From: CAYLLT01 sp964591605
GTDB taxonomy: Bacteria; Planctomycetota; Phycisphaerae; UBA1845; PWPN01
Length of the DNA stretch: 20,673 bases
Direction of reading: 5' to 3'
Assembly (NCBI GenBank): GCA_964591605.1
Contig: CAZQEN010000107.1
Coordinates: 1 to 20,673 of the forward strand
Shown: piece after piece, positions 7,287 to 15,832 of the stretch
Layout of the letters: each line of letters starts with the position of its first letter
Position numbering within the stretch: position 1 is the stretch's first letter
Program-made: the position numbers and the translations under genes
Notes under the pieces: generated by a model
Database searches by the model: none
What the model was told of the DNA's origin: nothing
What the model saw: the letters and a program-made list of their open reading frames with translations, nothing else

Positions 7287-7883
7287 ATGTCGGACGCCCC
7301 GGTCATGGCCCTGCCGCTGGAGCTTCGCACGCTCCTGGCGGGTCTGCAGTCGGCACAGGTGGCCGACGATCAGCAGTGGGTTCTGGCCTTGCTGCGCCAG
7401 GAAGGGGCACGCGTCGTGTCCATGCTCTGGCGGATGCTCGGCTCGCCGCAGGATGTGCTGGATGCGTACCAGACGGCCGTGTGCCAGATCGCCGGACGCG
7501 GTCGGCAAGAACGGCCGGCGCACCTGGGCGCGTATTTCTATCGCACCGCCGTCAACGCCGGGATCACCATCCTGCGCAGCCGCCGGCAGCGCCTCCGGCA
7601 GTGGCCGGCGGTCGTCGAGGCTCAGGCTCGGCGCGACAGCGCCCGCGAGGCGCCTGATCCCCGGCGGGTCCTGGATCAGCGCGAGATGATCGAGCGCATG
7701 CGGGACGCGATCTTCCGGCTGCCGCCGCATCTGCGGGACGTGATCGTCCTTCGCGACCTGGGCGAGCTGCCCTACAGCCGTGTGGCCGCGATCCTCAACA
7801 TTCGCGGCGGCACGGCCCGGTTGTATCGCCGTCAAGCGGTCGTACGATTGGCCGACCTGATGGGACGGGAGACGCTCGAATGA
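7287..7883 (+). CDS. ECF-type RNA polymerase sigma factor
   Basis: This 198-residue protein has the two-domain layout of an extracytoplasmic-function sigma factor. Residues about 30-100 are the sigma-2 region (LLRQEGARVVSMLWRMLGS, then YQTAVCQIAGR and AYFYRTAVNAGI). Residues about 138-190 are sigma-4, with IFRLPPHLRDVIVLRDLGEL and the helix-turn-helix YSRVAAILNIRGGTARLYRRQ. Sigma-1 and sigma-3 domains are absent, as expected. It would direct RNA polymerase to a dedicated set of promoters. Start ATG 7287 follows CAGGGAG. Its stop overlaps the anti-sigma start (ATGA at 7880-7883), a classic pairing. The tandem GAACTT repeat upstream suggests autoregulation. The sigma-2 region is rather divergent, so the subgroup is not assigned. 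Confidence 0.9.
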   Translation: MSDAPVMALPLELRTLLAGLQSAQVADDQQWVLALLRQEGARVVSMLWRMLGSPQDVLDAYQTAVCQIAGRGRQERPAHLGAYFYRTAVNAGITILRSRRQRLRQWPAVVEAQARRDSAREAPDPRRVLDQREMIERMRDAIFRLPPHLRDVIVLRDLGELPYSRVAAILNIRGGTARLYRRQAVVRLADLMGRETLE

Positions 7884-8413
7884 GTCCCGACATCGAAGCC
7901 AGCGCGGGCGGCGAGGAAGAGCGGTCTCGCGACGATGCGCCCGCGGCGTGCCATCGGGCCGATCTGCTCAGCTGGTGTGAGCGGGGCGGGCCGCTCCCGG
8001 CACGGCTGGCCGGGCACATTCAAGAGTGCGCCGGCTGCGCCGAGCGGGTCCGGCGCGCCAGCCAGGTGCACCTGGCCCTCACCCTGCTGGCGACCCAGAC
8101 CGCCCCGTCGGACCTGGCCGTCCGGGCCAACGCCCGGGCTCTACGATTCCTGCGCCGGGCGGCCCGCGCATCCGCCGCCGCCGACCGGCTGCTGCGCATG
8201 CGCCCCAACCTGCGGCCGTGGCAGCGTGCCCATCTGCACCTGGCCCGCCTCTCGCTGGGGGCCGCCGCGGCCTGTCTGACGCTGGTCGCCCGCGCCGGCG
8301 TCCTCAACAGCTTCGAGCACACCCGTGTGCTGGGAGAATACCTGGCCACCCAACACTGGCAGCGCCACATCGACCCTGCCGGCGAATGGCTGGGCCCGCG
8401 ACCGACCGCCTGA
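7880..8413 (+). CDS. Putative zinc-type membrane anti-sigma factor
   Basis: This 177-residue protein is encoded directly after the sigma factor with a four-base overlap. Its N-terminal half carries H46-x3-C50-x2-C53 (GHIQECAGC), the signature of zinc-associated anti-sigma domains, preceded by a Cys-His pair near residue 24 that could complete the metal site. Residues about 123-143 (SLGAAAACLTLVARAG) form one probable membrane helix, leaving only some 35 residues beyond it. The arrangement suggests a membrane-anchored protein that holds the sigma factor inactive and releases it upon an envelope signal. The function is inferred from the motif and gene pairing, since overall sequence conservation is low in this family. 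Gene order and translational coupling favour co-production of both partners. Confidence 0.8.
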   Translation: MSPDIEASAGGEEERSRDDAPAACHRADLLSWCERGGPLPARLAGHIQECAGCAERVRRASQVHLALTLLATQTAPSDLAVRANARALRFLRRAARASAAADRLLRMRPNLRPWQRAHLHLARLSLGAAAACLTLVARAGVLNSFEHTRVLGEYLATQHWQRHIDPAGEWLGPRPTA

Positions 8414-8820
8414 GCATCCCGAATCCTGCTTTGCCAGCCCAGAAGATCCCATGGGATCCTCTAACCACCACGAGAGCGCGGCGGCGCCTCAAGCTGATCG
8501 GTTGACTTCCTGCGCTTTCCCGGACGTTCATCTGTGGTCCTGGCTGCAGAGCCTCAGAAGTTTCATATCTTGTTCAGCTCCTGCAAAACCTTCGGTAATC
8601 TCAAGTCTGGCATAGGCTTAAGGGCAGGGTCCGTGTCAGGAATCCGCTCCGTTTTTTCTGCCCCAAAGTCGATGAATGCTATGATTCGGGATGACGGCCG
8701 GGTCACCCGCCGGCCCGCGCCCCGCGGCAGATGCTCCGCCGCCTCATTGGTCCGAGATCAGGGGGTTAACCTGTTGCGTGGCCGCCACCCGAGCTTTGGG
8801 CGGTCACATTGGGAGGAATC
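8414..8820 (+). other. Gene-free leader region before the DUF4382 lipoprotein gene
   Basis: No coding sequence is supported here. The stretch is less GC-rich than its surroundings (for example 8560-8690). It contains the palindrome at 8445-8458 and a TATGAT box at 8680-8685 that could serve as a -10 element, but without a good -35. The lipoprotein ribosome binding site GGGAGGA lies at its end, just before 8821. It probably holds the end of the sigma operon and the promoter of the next gene. Confidence 0.45.
8445..8458. repeat. Perfect 14-bp palindrome GATCCCATGGGATC
   Basis: This perfect inverted repeat lies 31 bases after the anti-sigma stop codon. There is no T-run, so it may be an operator-like dyad or part of a weak terminator. 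A chance occurrence is possible. Confidence 0.3.
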
Positions 8821-9663
8821 ATGAGACCTTACCGCAATCTGTTCCTGGCCGGCCTGCTTCTGACCGGAATCGCTGCGTCCTGTACGTCCAGCCCGGGCAA
8901 CGGCTCGCTCCGTGTGCTCATCACCGACAAGCCGTATCCCGTCGACCTCCTGCAGAGCGCGATCGTCACGCTCACGCGCGTCGAGGTGCGCACCGCCGGT
9001 GGGTCGGAAGACGACGATTCGAGCTTTATTACGATTTTCGACGAGCCCGCGGGCAAGTCATTCGACCTGCTCCAGTTGCAGGGCGGAAAAACGGATCTGC
9101 TCGTCGACACGCAGGTTCCGGCCGGCGATTATGACCAGATGCGCCTCATCGTGACCGGCGGCGAGATCACCCTCACCGACGGCCGCACATTCCCCCTCAC
9201 CGTCCCCAGCGGCGAGCAGAGCGGCATCAAGCTCAACTTCGAGTTCACCGTCTCCGACGAGCAGACCGTGCTCCTGCTCGATGTCGACCTGAGCCGGGCG
9301 TTCACGCCCATCCCGGGCGGAAAGATCGATACGCCCGATCAGATCAACAACTTCCACTTCAGCCCGGCCATCGCCATGCGCCTGATTGAGCTGACCGGCG
9401 CCGGCGCCATCTCAGGACTGGTCACCGACGACCAGGCGCAGCCCGTCGCCGGCGCGCTGGTCACCGTCCTGCAGAATGGTACCGAAGTCACCAGCACCGC
9501 CACACTCGCCGACGGCACCTTCACCATCCTGGGCGTCGAACCCGGCACGTATGATCTCGAGATCTCGGCCAGCGGTTTTGCCGATGCTCAGGTCACCGGG
9601 GTCGTGGTGACCACGAGCCAGACCGCCCCCGTCGCGACGATCGTGCTCGCGCCGGGAACCTGA
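8821..9663 (+). CDS. DUF4382 lipoprotein with carboxypeptidase regulatory-like domain
   Basis: This 280-residue exported protein begins with a lipoprotein-type signal: MRPYRNLFLAGLLLTGIAAS followed by Cys21, the likely lipidation site. Residues about 28-190 fit the DUF4382 family (GSLRVLITDKPYP, then VTLTRVEVR, LLVDTQVPAGDYDQMRLIV and LLLDVDLSRAF). Residues about 194-276 are a CarboxypepD_reg-like beta-sandwich (ISGLVTDDQAQPVAGALVTV, then DGTFTILGVEPGTYDLEISASGF). Such proteins sit in the periplasm or on a membrane face; their molecular role is not established. The start is well supported by GGGAGGA six bases before ATG. The gene converges with the large lamin-tail gene, the two stops being only 23 bases apart. 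No catalytic motif is visible. Confidence 0.88.
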   Translation: MRPYRNLFLAGLLLTGIAASCTSSPGNGSLRVLITDKPYPVDLLQSAIVTLTRVEVRTAGGSEDDDSSFITIFDEPAGKSFDLLQLQGGKTDLLVDTQVPAGDYDQMRLIVTGGEITLTDGRTFPLTVPSGEQSGIKLNFEFTVSDEQTVLLLDVDLSRAFTPIPGGKIDTPDQINNFHFSPAIAMRLIELTGAGAISGLVTDDQAQPVAGALVTVLQNGTEVTSTATLADGTFTILGVEPGTYDLEISASGFADAQVTGVVVTTSQTAPVATIVLAPGT

Positions 9664-9686
9664 GGCCAACCCGGCCGGCAGAGTCG

Positions 9687-10271
9687 TTATGGGCACAAGC
9701 TCTGGCGAGCGGGTGAGGTCACCCGCGACTTGGCCAGGAGAACGTCGGCGCCGTCGATCGTGCCCGACAGATCGATATCGAACCGCGCGTCGCCTGACAG
9801 CGCTGCCCCTGCGCGAACTTGCGTCACGATCGCGTCCGAGAGGGTGACATCGCCCGAGCCGGTGGTATCGGCCATCAGCGCGCGGACGGATACCGACGCG
9901 TCTGCCGCCAGCGGGGGGTCGGTGACAGCCGATGGGATCGTGATCTCATAGCAGGTCTCGTCCGGCAGGAAGCCGGGCGCCGGCGCCACCGCGAACTCGA
10001 TCGCCAGGGTCGTCGGGCCCGCCATCATGATCGACGACGGCACGTATGCCACCGGCGGATCAAGCACGCCGCCCACCGTGGTGCGGCCGCTGACCGTGAC
10101 CAGCCCGCTGCTGGCCACGCTGGCCGGGGCGTCAAACTCCACCTCAATCCGCTGGATACCGCCCGCGCGCGACTCACAGGTCGGCCCCGCGATGCCGTTG
10201 CCGCTCGCGGCCGGGTCGATCAGGATCGCCTGCGGGCCCGCCGGCCCGTGCGTGCGGACGCTCCGCCAGGC
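9687..10271 (-). repeat. Shared C-terminal module, copy A (194 residues)
   Basis: The module opens with AWRSVRTHG and continues through GGIQRIEVEF, FLPDETCYEI and the dockerin-like loops DTTGSGDVTLSD and DIDLSGTIDGAD, to SLCP. The second loop here has the canonical 12 residues. Protein-level similarity to the copies at 13159-13749 and 16177-16770 is high throughout. Confidence 0.9.
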
Positions 10272-12506
10272 GATGATCTCGGGAATGACCGCCACTGCGC
10301 TGAGCGGTGCGGCCAGCAGCGGATCCGGGTCGAAGGCGGTCAATCCGAACGACCCGCCGTTGCCGGCATCGGGGATGCCCATCGGACCGGGGTCGGGCCG
10401 CAGATCGCTCGTAGCCCCGCCGTCCTGCGGCAGCACGCGCCCCTGGGCCAGGCCGCTGCCCGCGCCCGCGATGCGGTCCGCGGGCATCATGTTGGCGAGG
10501 CGAATGGCGTCGATGCTGTTCGTCGGCCCCAGGCCGAGGCTCGACAGGTCATACACCGTCGCGTAGGCTCCCGCGGCCGCGTCGCCCACATAGTTCTGGA
10601 ATGAAACCGCGCCGAAGAAGTACCAGTCGGTCCACGCCTGGCTCGAAGCGTCGCGGACCGAGATCATCAGGGCCTCCGCTCCTTCGATGCCCGGCAGACC
10701 GCCTGATTCATACACCACCAGATCCGGCCCGGCCTGGTTGATCAGCGAGCGCCCGCACGGCCAGGTGAGCTCGATGCCGTGGCGGGCTGCCGCTCCGTCG
10801 TCGCCGTCCGGGAGATTCACCGCGCGGGACGTGCCTGGCGTAATCGCCAGCGTGGTGCGGCGGCCAAGCGTGAGCGCGGTGTTGAACGCCGACGTGTGCG
10901 CGCCCGCGGCTTCGTCGGGGAAGCCCACGTCGCTCGTGGCGGCGCTCGGCAGGCCGGCGCTGAACGCAGCGCCGTTCAGAGACACCCCGTTGCCGATCAG
11001 ACGTGCCCGGCTCGGCACCTGCGCCTGATCCCATGCAATCGGCGCCCCGCCCGACTGGGTCGCGAACGCGAAGATCTGCGAGACGGTCCGCGCGACCGCG
11101 CCCGGGGTCGGCATCAGGCTCTGATAGGCGTCGACGTTCCAGATGTTCGTATCTTCCAGGCTGCAGGCGTCGAACACCGACCCGAACCGACTGATCGACG
11201 CGCCGACGGTGAAGCTGTTGGTCGTCCCCGTACCGATCACTCCCGGCCAGGTGCCAAACTGGGCGTACGTCATCACGTCCAGGACGGTGTCGGATGCGTC
11301 GAGAATCAGGACCTCGTCGCCCGAGCTCGAGAGGTTGATGTTGAGGACGCCGCCCGACCAGAGGGTGTAAGAAGTCATGTCGGCAATGACACCGGTGGTC
11401 GAGATCAGCTCATAGTCGGGGGCGAAGCCCCAGACGCTGGTGAAGACCGACCCGCTGCGGGCCACCGTCACCACGCCGCCGGGCGGCAGCACGTGGCTGG
11501 TTGGAAACGCCGCCGCCCCCTCGATCCCGCCGGTGGTCTCCTCGTCGCTGATTTTGACGCCCGCCAGATCGAGCGGCGCCGGCGAGGCGTTGTAGAGCTC
11601 GATGAATTCGCCGGTCGGGTCAACGCCCTGAGCCGCCGAGGGCACCGGCAGCACTTCCGATACCAGCAGCGGCGAAACCACGTCGCCGTCCGCCTCGAAG
11701 TGCACGTCAAAGAAGTAGTCGATGCGCCCGTCGCCCACTTCGATGAAGGTGTTGGCGAGCGTGCCCGGGTCGCCGTAATTCGTGACGCAGTCCAGCGCAT
11801 TGCTGACCCCGGGGCCACCGATGTCCTGCGTGTTGTCGTCGGGTTGCGGGGCGAACGATGCCACCGTGAAGCGCAGCGGCGTCAACGGCGGACCCGCAAG
11901 ACCCAGCTCTGACCAGGGCACCGCAATCTCGATGATGTCGCTGGTCGCGGAGAGCGCCTCCGCCCCCGCCGCGCGCCCGTTGGTGAAGCCGGCATCCAGC
12001 AGCGTGACGTCGCCGGCCCCGCTGCCGAAGCGTGTGATCACCAGGCGCTCCCAGGGGGCAGCCAGGCTCACTTTCGTGTCGGCGGCACCTCCCAGATCTT
12101 CTGTTCCGCTGCCCGGAAGGCGGTCGCGGTCGATCGCGATCTGGATCTGCGGCGCCCCGGCGCCCGAGACGGCCGTGATGTCGCTCATGCGGCAGTGGAA
12201 GTAGAGATAGCCGCTGTCGCCCGTGATTCGAAACTCCCGGATGTCTGCCCGCAGATCCGGCGCGGCGAGGTCCGTCCGTTCGTCCCCGGCCAGATCCTTC
12301 CAGATGTATTCACCCTCATAGTCGAAGGAGCGGCCGATGTGCCCCACGTTGTCCAGGACCGGCGGGGCCGCCGCCGGCTCGGCCGCCGACCAATCGTCGG
12401 CGCCGTCCACCGTGATCGTTCGGGCGCTGGCTGACGCCGGAAGGACCAGGACCCAGCCGCTCATCGTGATGAGATGGACCCACAGGCGAGATGATCCCGT
12501 CTTCAT
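9687..12506 (-). CDS. Large exported protein: CBM9/DOMON-like, lamin-tail and dockerin-like tail domains
   Basis: This 939-residue protein has a signal peptide ending PASASA (cleavage about 28/29). Residues about 30-270 (ITVDGADDW, FHCRMSDI, QIAIDRDRLPG, EIAVPWSELGL) resemble CBM9/DOMON-type beta-sandwiches. Residues about 278-470 match a lamin-tail domain (LLVSEVLPVPS, GEFIELYNAS, LDLAGVKISD, SGDEVLILDASDTVLD). Residues about 590-675 (PDLVVYESGG, WYFFGAVSF, SIDAIRLANM) are a module seen in other secreted proteins. Residues 746-939 are the C-terminal module shared with the two other large proteins here, ending in two dockerin-like loops and SLCP. ATG 12506 is chosen over the longer frame because GGGGAAAG precedes it and it gives a proper signal peptide. 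No enzymatic motif is evident; an extracellular structural or binding role is inferred. Confidence 0.9.
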   Translation of the reverse strand: MKTGSSRLWVHLITMSGWVLVLPASASARTITVDGADDWSAAEPAAAPPVLDNVGHIGRSFDYEGEYIWKDLAGDERTDLAAPDLRADIREFRITGDSGYLYFHCRMSDITAVSGAGAPQIQIAIDRDRLPGSGTEDLGGAADTKVSLAAPWERLVITRFGSGAGDVTLLDAGFTNGRAAGAEALSATSDIIEIAVPWSELGLAGPPLTPLRFTVASFAPQPDDNTQDIGGPGVSNALDCVTNYGDPGTLANTFIEVGDGRIDYFFDVHFEADGDVVSPLLVSEVLPVPSAAQGVDPTGEFIELYNASPAPLDLAGVKISDEETTGGIEGAAAFPTSHVLPPGGVVTVARSGSVFTSVWGFAPDYELISTTGVIADMTSYTLWSGGVLNINLSSSGDEVLILDASDTVLDVMTYAQFGTWPGVIGTGTTNSFTVGASISRFGSVFDACSLEDTNIWNVDAYQSLMPTPGAVARTVSQIFAFATQSGGAPIAWDQAQVPSRARLIGNGVSLNGAAFSAGLPSAATSDVGFPDEAAGAHTSAFNTALTLGRRTTLAITPGTSRAVNLPDGDDGAAARHGIELTWPCGRSLINQAGPDLVVYESGGLPGIEGAEALMISVRDASSQAWTDWYFFGAVSFQNYVGDAAAGAYATVYDLSSLGLGPTNSIDAIRLANMMPADRIAGAGSGLAQGRVLPQDGGATSDLRPDPGPMGIPDAGNGGSFGLTAFDPDPLLAAPLSAVAVIPEIIAWRSVRTHGPAGPQAILIDPAASGNGIAGPTCESRAGGIQRIEVEFDAPASVASSGLVTVSGRTTVGGVLDPPVAYVPSSIMMAGPTTLAIEFAVAPAPGFLPDETCYEITIPSAVTDPPLAADASVSVRALMADTTGSGDVTLSDAIVTQVRAGAALSGDARFDIDLSGTIDGADVLLAKSRVTSPARQSLCP

Positions 12507-13158
12507 TGCTTTCCCCTTTCCAAAATCCCGCCGCCGGACGACGGACATCCTGCGGCGGACCGCGAGCCGTTCACCTCACTGAACCGACATGAAATCCAGA
12601 GGGCTGCTGCCTCTCGACAAAACATCCCTGTGGCTAAGCCGCTACGAACCTCGCGCCTCGCCTCGCGTGTCAGGGTGGAAGGGGCGCGAGGTCTTCGACA
12701 TGTTGTCAGAACTGAGTTTACGACTCTGCCCCCAACGGGTCAATATCGAAGTCCCGTCCGGGGCGCATGTCCGTTTCTGCCCATGAGCAGGTGGCCCGTC
12801 CGGAGGATGGGGGGCACGAAGATCGAATCGCCCAGGCCGCCCGGCTGCAGCACCGTCTTCCGGACGGTCAGACCGCGCCGGTTGTCGAGCACCCCGTGGC
12901 CTTTCGACTGTCCAGCGGGTGGGTGCGGGAACGGACATGCAACCACCCTCCCTACGCAGGGGAGCTGGCCGCGTACGTGGGCATCTGCGCACGGGTCCGG
13001 GCGGCCGGACGGGGATACGGCTTTGCAGGCGCCTTGCCCAACCCCTCCGTTCTCGACATGCGTTGGAAGACCCTCCTCCCCAAACCCGGCGCGGCGGCTG
13101 GCACGAAGGCAGTCCGCCGCGCACCTTGATCTGGAGCAGCTCGTCTGCGTCCTGCCCG
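12507..13158. other. Gene-free 650-bp stretch between two large exported-protein genes
   Basis: Several open frames cross this region on both strands, but none has a ribosome binding site, a recognisable motif or a natural-looking composition; they are Arg/Pro/Gly-rich, as expected of noncoding GC-rich DNA. On the minus strand it is both the 3' flank of the hydrolase gene and the leader of the lamin-tail gene, whose GGGGAAAG site lies just upstream of 12506. No clear terminator or promoter was identified. Confidence 0.5.
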
Positions 13159-13749
13159 TTATGGGCACAGCGCCGCCGGGGCGGGCGACGCGATGCGCGA
13201 TTTGACCAGCAGCACGTCGATGGGGTTGATGTTGCCGCCGCTCAAGTTCACGTCGTGCTGAGGGTTGGAGGCGGCGAGCTGGCCGACACGGCTCAGCGTG
13301 AGCAGGGCATCGCTGAGATTCACGCTTCCGCTCGCGCTGGTGTCGCCGCGGAGCGACCGAACGTACACATCGTTGTCGCCGGCAAGGCTGACGTCCAGGA
13401 CACCAGGGCCGATCACGTTGTGGTAGCAGGACTCATCGGGCAGGTGGCTGATCCCCGGGGGCGTCGTGGGAAGCAGGATGACCAGCGTATCTGCGTCGGC
13501 CATCGCGACCGATGTCGGCGTGTAGGACACCGGTCCGCCCAGGACACCGCCGCTCGTCGCATAGCCAGTCACGCTGACGCCCGAGGAATTCACGATCGAC
13601 ACCGGCCCGCTGAAGTCAATCTCGATCCGTTGGAGCCCACCGTGGCGGCTTTCAACGCCCGGGCCGGCGGGGCCATTGCCGGTGGCCGTTGCATCAAGCG
13701 GGATGTTCAGGTCGCCGGCGCCGCTGTGAGTGCGGACGCTGCGCCACTG
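13159..13749 (-). repeat. Shared C-terminal module, copy B (196 residues)
   Basis: The module opens with QWRSVRTHS and continues through GGLQRIEIDF, HLPDESCYHN and the loop DTSASGSVNLSD, to ALCP. The second dockerin-like loop (DVNLSGGNINPID) is one residue longer than in copy A. The 13 bases around the stop codon (13157-13169) are identical to those at 9685-9697. Confidence 0.9.
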
Positions 13750-15708
13750 AGTCGCCGCAATCGTGCTGAGCGCGATCCGCCTGCGCTCGGGGTCGCGGCG
13801 GATGGTCAGGCCGGTCAGGGTCACCAGCCCTTCCGGCCCGGCCACGACGGTGCCGCTCTGTACGACGGTGCCGTCCGACTCGTTGGTCAGCCTCCAGCCG
13901 ACGGGTGTGCCCTCCGGTGGGTTGAATTGCCGCGTGCGGCGCGGCGAGAAGTCAGCGGTGACTTCCGTCACCAGCGCATTGTCCACGGACGCCGTCGAGA
14001 GCCCGCGCAGAAAGACGGTGGATTCCCACCGCTCGGGCGTATCAACGATCGTCGGCGAATCCCAGTCCATGTAACCGCCCCAGGTGCCCCGCGCATCGAT
14101 GCCGGTCGCGCAGGGCTCGCCCGGACCCGGATCCGGCTGACGACCGGGCGCGAGCGGGTCTTCATCCACGTTGAAGAAGCCCGGGAACGAGATGTTGGAG
14201 CGATAGGCGTCCACCAGGTATTGCGCGCTGTGCCGTTCGGTTCGGACGGGGGCGATCCACTGGGCCATGTCGGGCCAGGGGTCGCAGTGGGCCGGGTCGT
14301 CGGTGGCATCGTTCGAGTCCAGGTGCCACATCTCGACCCCATGTTCGCGCTCATCCCACAGGATCATGTGGCCCATGCCAGAGGCATGGACGAGGTCGAG
14401 GATCGCCCGCTGCGCCGGGTTCCAGGTCGCCGAGCCCTGCTCATCGCGAATTCCGTGGTAGAAACGCGTGAGCGGCACGTCGCGCTCCAGCGAGAGGCGC
14501 GTGGCCGGGGTCACGACATCCCTGATACCCAGCACGCTGCCATCCGGCGCCAGGAGATTGGTCGCCAGATTGTCGGACCAGTGGCCGCGGGTCGGGCTCA
14601 CCTGCCCGGGCTGCGGGGGTTGCGTCAGATCGCCCGGGAAGCAGTGGCAGACGGCGGCGCAGAACAAGTCGGGGCGGCCGCGGGTCAGGTGTGACGTGCC
14701 GCGCGCTCCCCGGCTGTGGCCGATCATCGCAATCCGCGTCGGGTCGATGGCATAAGGGGAGCCGGGGCCCAGCAGCCACTCGATCAGCCAGTGAATCCGC
14801 CGCTGCGTGTAGTTGACGACGACAGACGTCGAGGGCGGATTGGTCCGCACGCCGCCAAAGAACGGATCGAGGTTGGAAACGTAACCAAACCAGTCCGTGC
14901 CGAGATCCATGAGCGTGCCCTGGTAGTTTGTGAAGCAGGCGTCGTCGGGCGAGACGACGATGCCGTCATCGAGGCGCAGCGACATGTTGGCCCGCTCCGG
15001 CTGGCCGGGGCGGAAGCGCGTATACAGGTCGTCGCCGCCGTGCATCACGAAAACGCAGGACGGCGGAATCGGCGGGAGGGGGACGGTGGGCAGCGTGATC
15101 GCAAAGATGTGCGGCACGCCGTTCTTGGCGGGGTTCGCCAGCACGGGAATGTCCGGGCGGCCGGCGTTGTAGTCGCTCTGGCCGTCCGCCCAGAGGATCC
15201 AGGCCTCGGACGGGTTGCCCCCGGCGGTGGCGGCGGTGAACTGCCAGTGCGGCCGCACCGGGTCGTTCACGGGGTCGTAGAGGAACGCCGTCGCCGCGCT
15301 GTTTCCCGCCACGACGGTGGTGCTGCCCGTGTCCACGACCGCAAAGAACAGGTTCCCTGCGGCGTGCGGCGTGTACACAAACACGCCCTCATCGACGGCC
15401 AGCCGATATGTCCCCCCGCCCGGCGTGGGCACCAGGATGCGGGCCGCGGGCAGCATGAGGCTGAGCCGCCCGCCGGTGTACTCCGGAAAAAACATCCGGC
15501 CCACGAGGTCCATGTTCAACGTGCTGGCCTGCGCCGCGGGCGAGGCGTAGATTTCCACGGTGTCGGTCGGCACGGCCGGCGGGGCCGGGAACTGCCAGAC
15601 CACGAACACCTGCCCCTCCGCGTACCAGGCACGCACATTGAACGGCTGCGCCATCACCGCGGACGCCGTCGCTGCGGTCACGATCACACAGGCACTCCAG
15701 CGCAACAT
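13159..15708 (-). CDS. Exported alpha/beta hydrolase (esterase-like) with dockerin-like tail
   Basis: This 849-residue protein has a signal peptide MLRWSACVIVTAATASAVMA (cleavage about 20/21). The middle contains an alpha/beta hydrolase domain: an oxyanion-type VMHGGDD at 222-227, the nucleophile elbow IGHSRG with Ser332, and plausible triad partners Asp422 (YHGIRDEQG) and His456 (EREHG). These partners are my assignment by position. The region after Ser332 is Cys-rich (FCAAVCHCF). Residues about 654-849 are the C-terminal module shared with the flanking large proteins, with dockerin-like loops and the end ALCP. It probably hydrolyses esters in the periplasm or outside the cell; the substrate is unknown. 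ATG 15708 follows GGGAGG closely; the longer frame to 15762 would disrupt the signal peptide. Confidence 0.88.
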   Translation of the reverse strand: MLRWSACVIVTAATASAVMAQPFNVRAWYAEGQVFVVWQFPAPPAVPTDTVEIYASPAAQASTLNMDLVGRMFFPEYTGGRLSLMLPAARILVPTPGGGTYRLAVDEGVFVYTPHAAGNLFFAVVDTGSTTVVAGNSAATAFLYDPVNDPVRPHWQFTAATAGGNPSEAWILWADGQSDYNAGRPDIPVLANPAKNGVPHIFAITLPTVPLPPIPPSCVFVMHGGDDLYTRFRPGQPERANMSLRLDDGIVVSPDDACFTNYQGTLMDLGTDWFGYVSNLDPFFGGVRTNPPSTSVVVNYTQRRIHWLIEWLLGPGSPYAIDPTRIAMIGHSRGARGTSHLTRGRPDLFCAAVCHCFPGDLTQPPQPGQVSPTRGHWSDNLATNLLAPDGSVLGIRDVVTPATRLSLERDVPLTRFYHGIRDEQGSATWNPAQRAILDLVHASGMGHMILWDEREHGVEMWHLDSNDATDDPAHCDPWPDMAQWIAPVRTERHSAQYLVDAYRSNISFPGFFNVDEDPLAPGRQPDPGPGEPCATGIDARGTWGGYMDWDSPTIVDTPERWESTVFLRGLSTASVDNALVTEVTADFSPRRTRQFNPPEGTPVGWRLTNESDGTVVQSGTVVAGPEGLVTLTGLTIRRDPERRRIALSTIAATQWRSVRTHSGAGDLNIPLDATATGNGPAGPGVESRHGGLQRIEIDFSGPVSIVNSSGVSVTGYATSGGVLGGPVSYTPTSVAMADADTLVILLPTTPPGISHLPDESCYHNVIGPGVLDVSLAGDNDVYVRSLRGDTSASGSVNLSDALLTLSRVGQLAASNPQHDVNLSGGNINPIDVLLVKSRIASPAPAALCP

Positions 15709-15832
15709 TGCTACCTCCCAGCTTGACCACAAACCCGGAAGTGATTGGGCCCGTTCCCGCACCCATTATATCATGCCGGCGGTCCGGCAATCGCCAGCGC
15801 GGACAGCCCCGTCCGGGGAAACAGTTGGCAGC

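Noticed and set aside
8651..8660. T-run at 8652-8657 as an intrinsic terminator
   Set aside because: No stable GC stem lies immediately upstream on the plus strand; only a 3-bp pairing is possible.
12642..13168. Minus-strand open frames in the gap between the hydrolase and lamin-tail genes
   Set aside because: No ribosome binding site or motif; Arg/Pro/Gly-rich composition; one overlaps the end of the hydrolase gene.
12919..14694. Plus-strand open frame of about 590 codons opposite the hydrolase gene
   Set aside because: It is antisense to a gene with a signal peptide, catalytic motif and shared tail. Its composition is Arg/Ala/Gly-rich with no motif.
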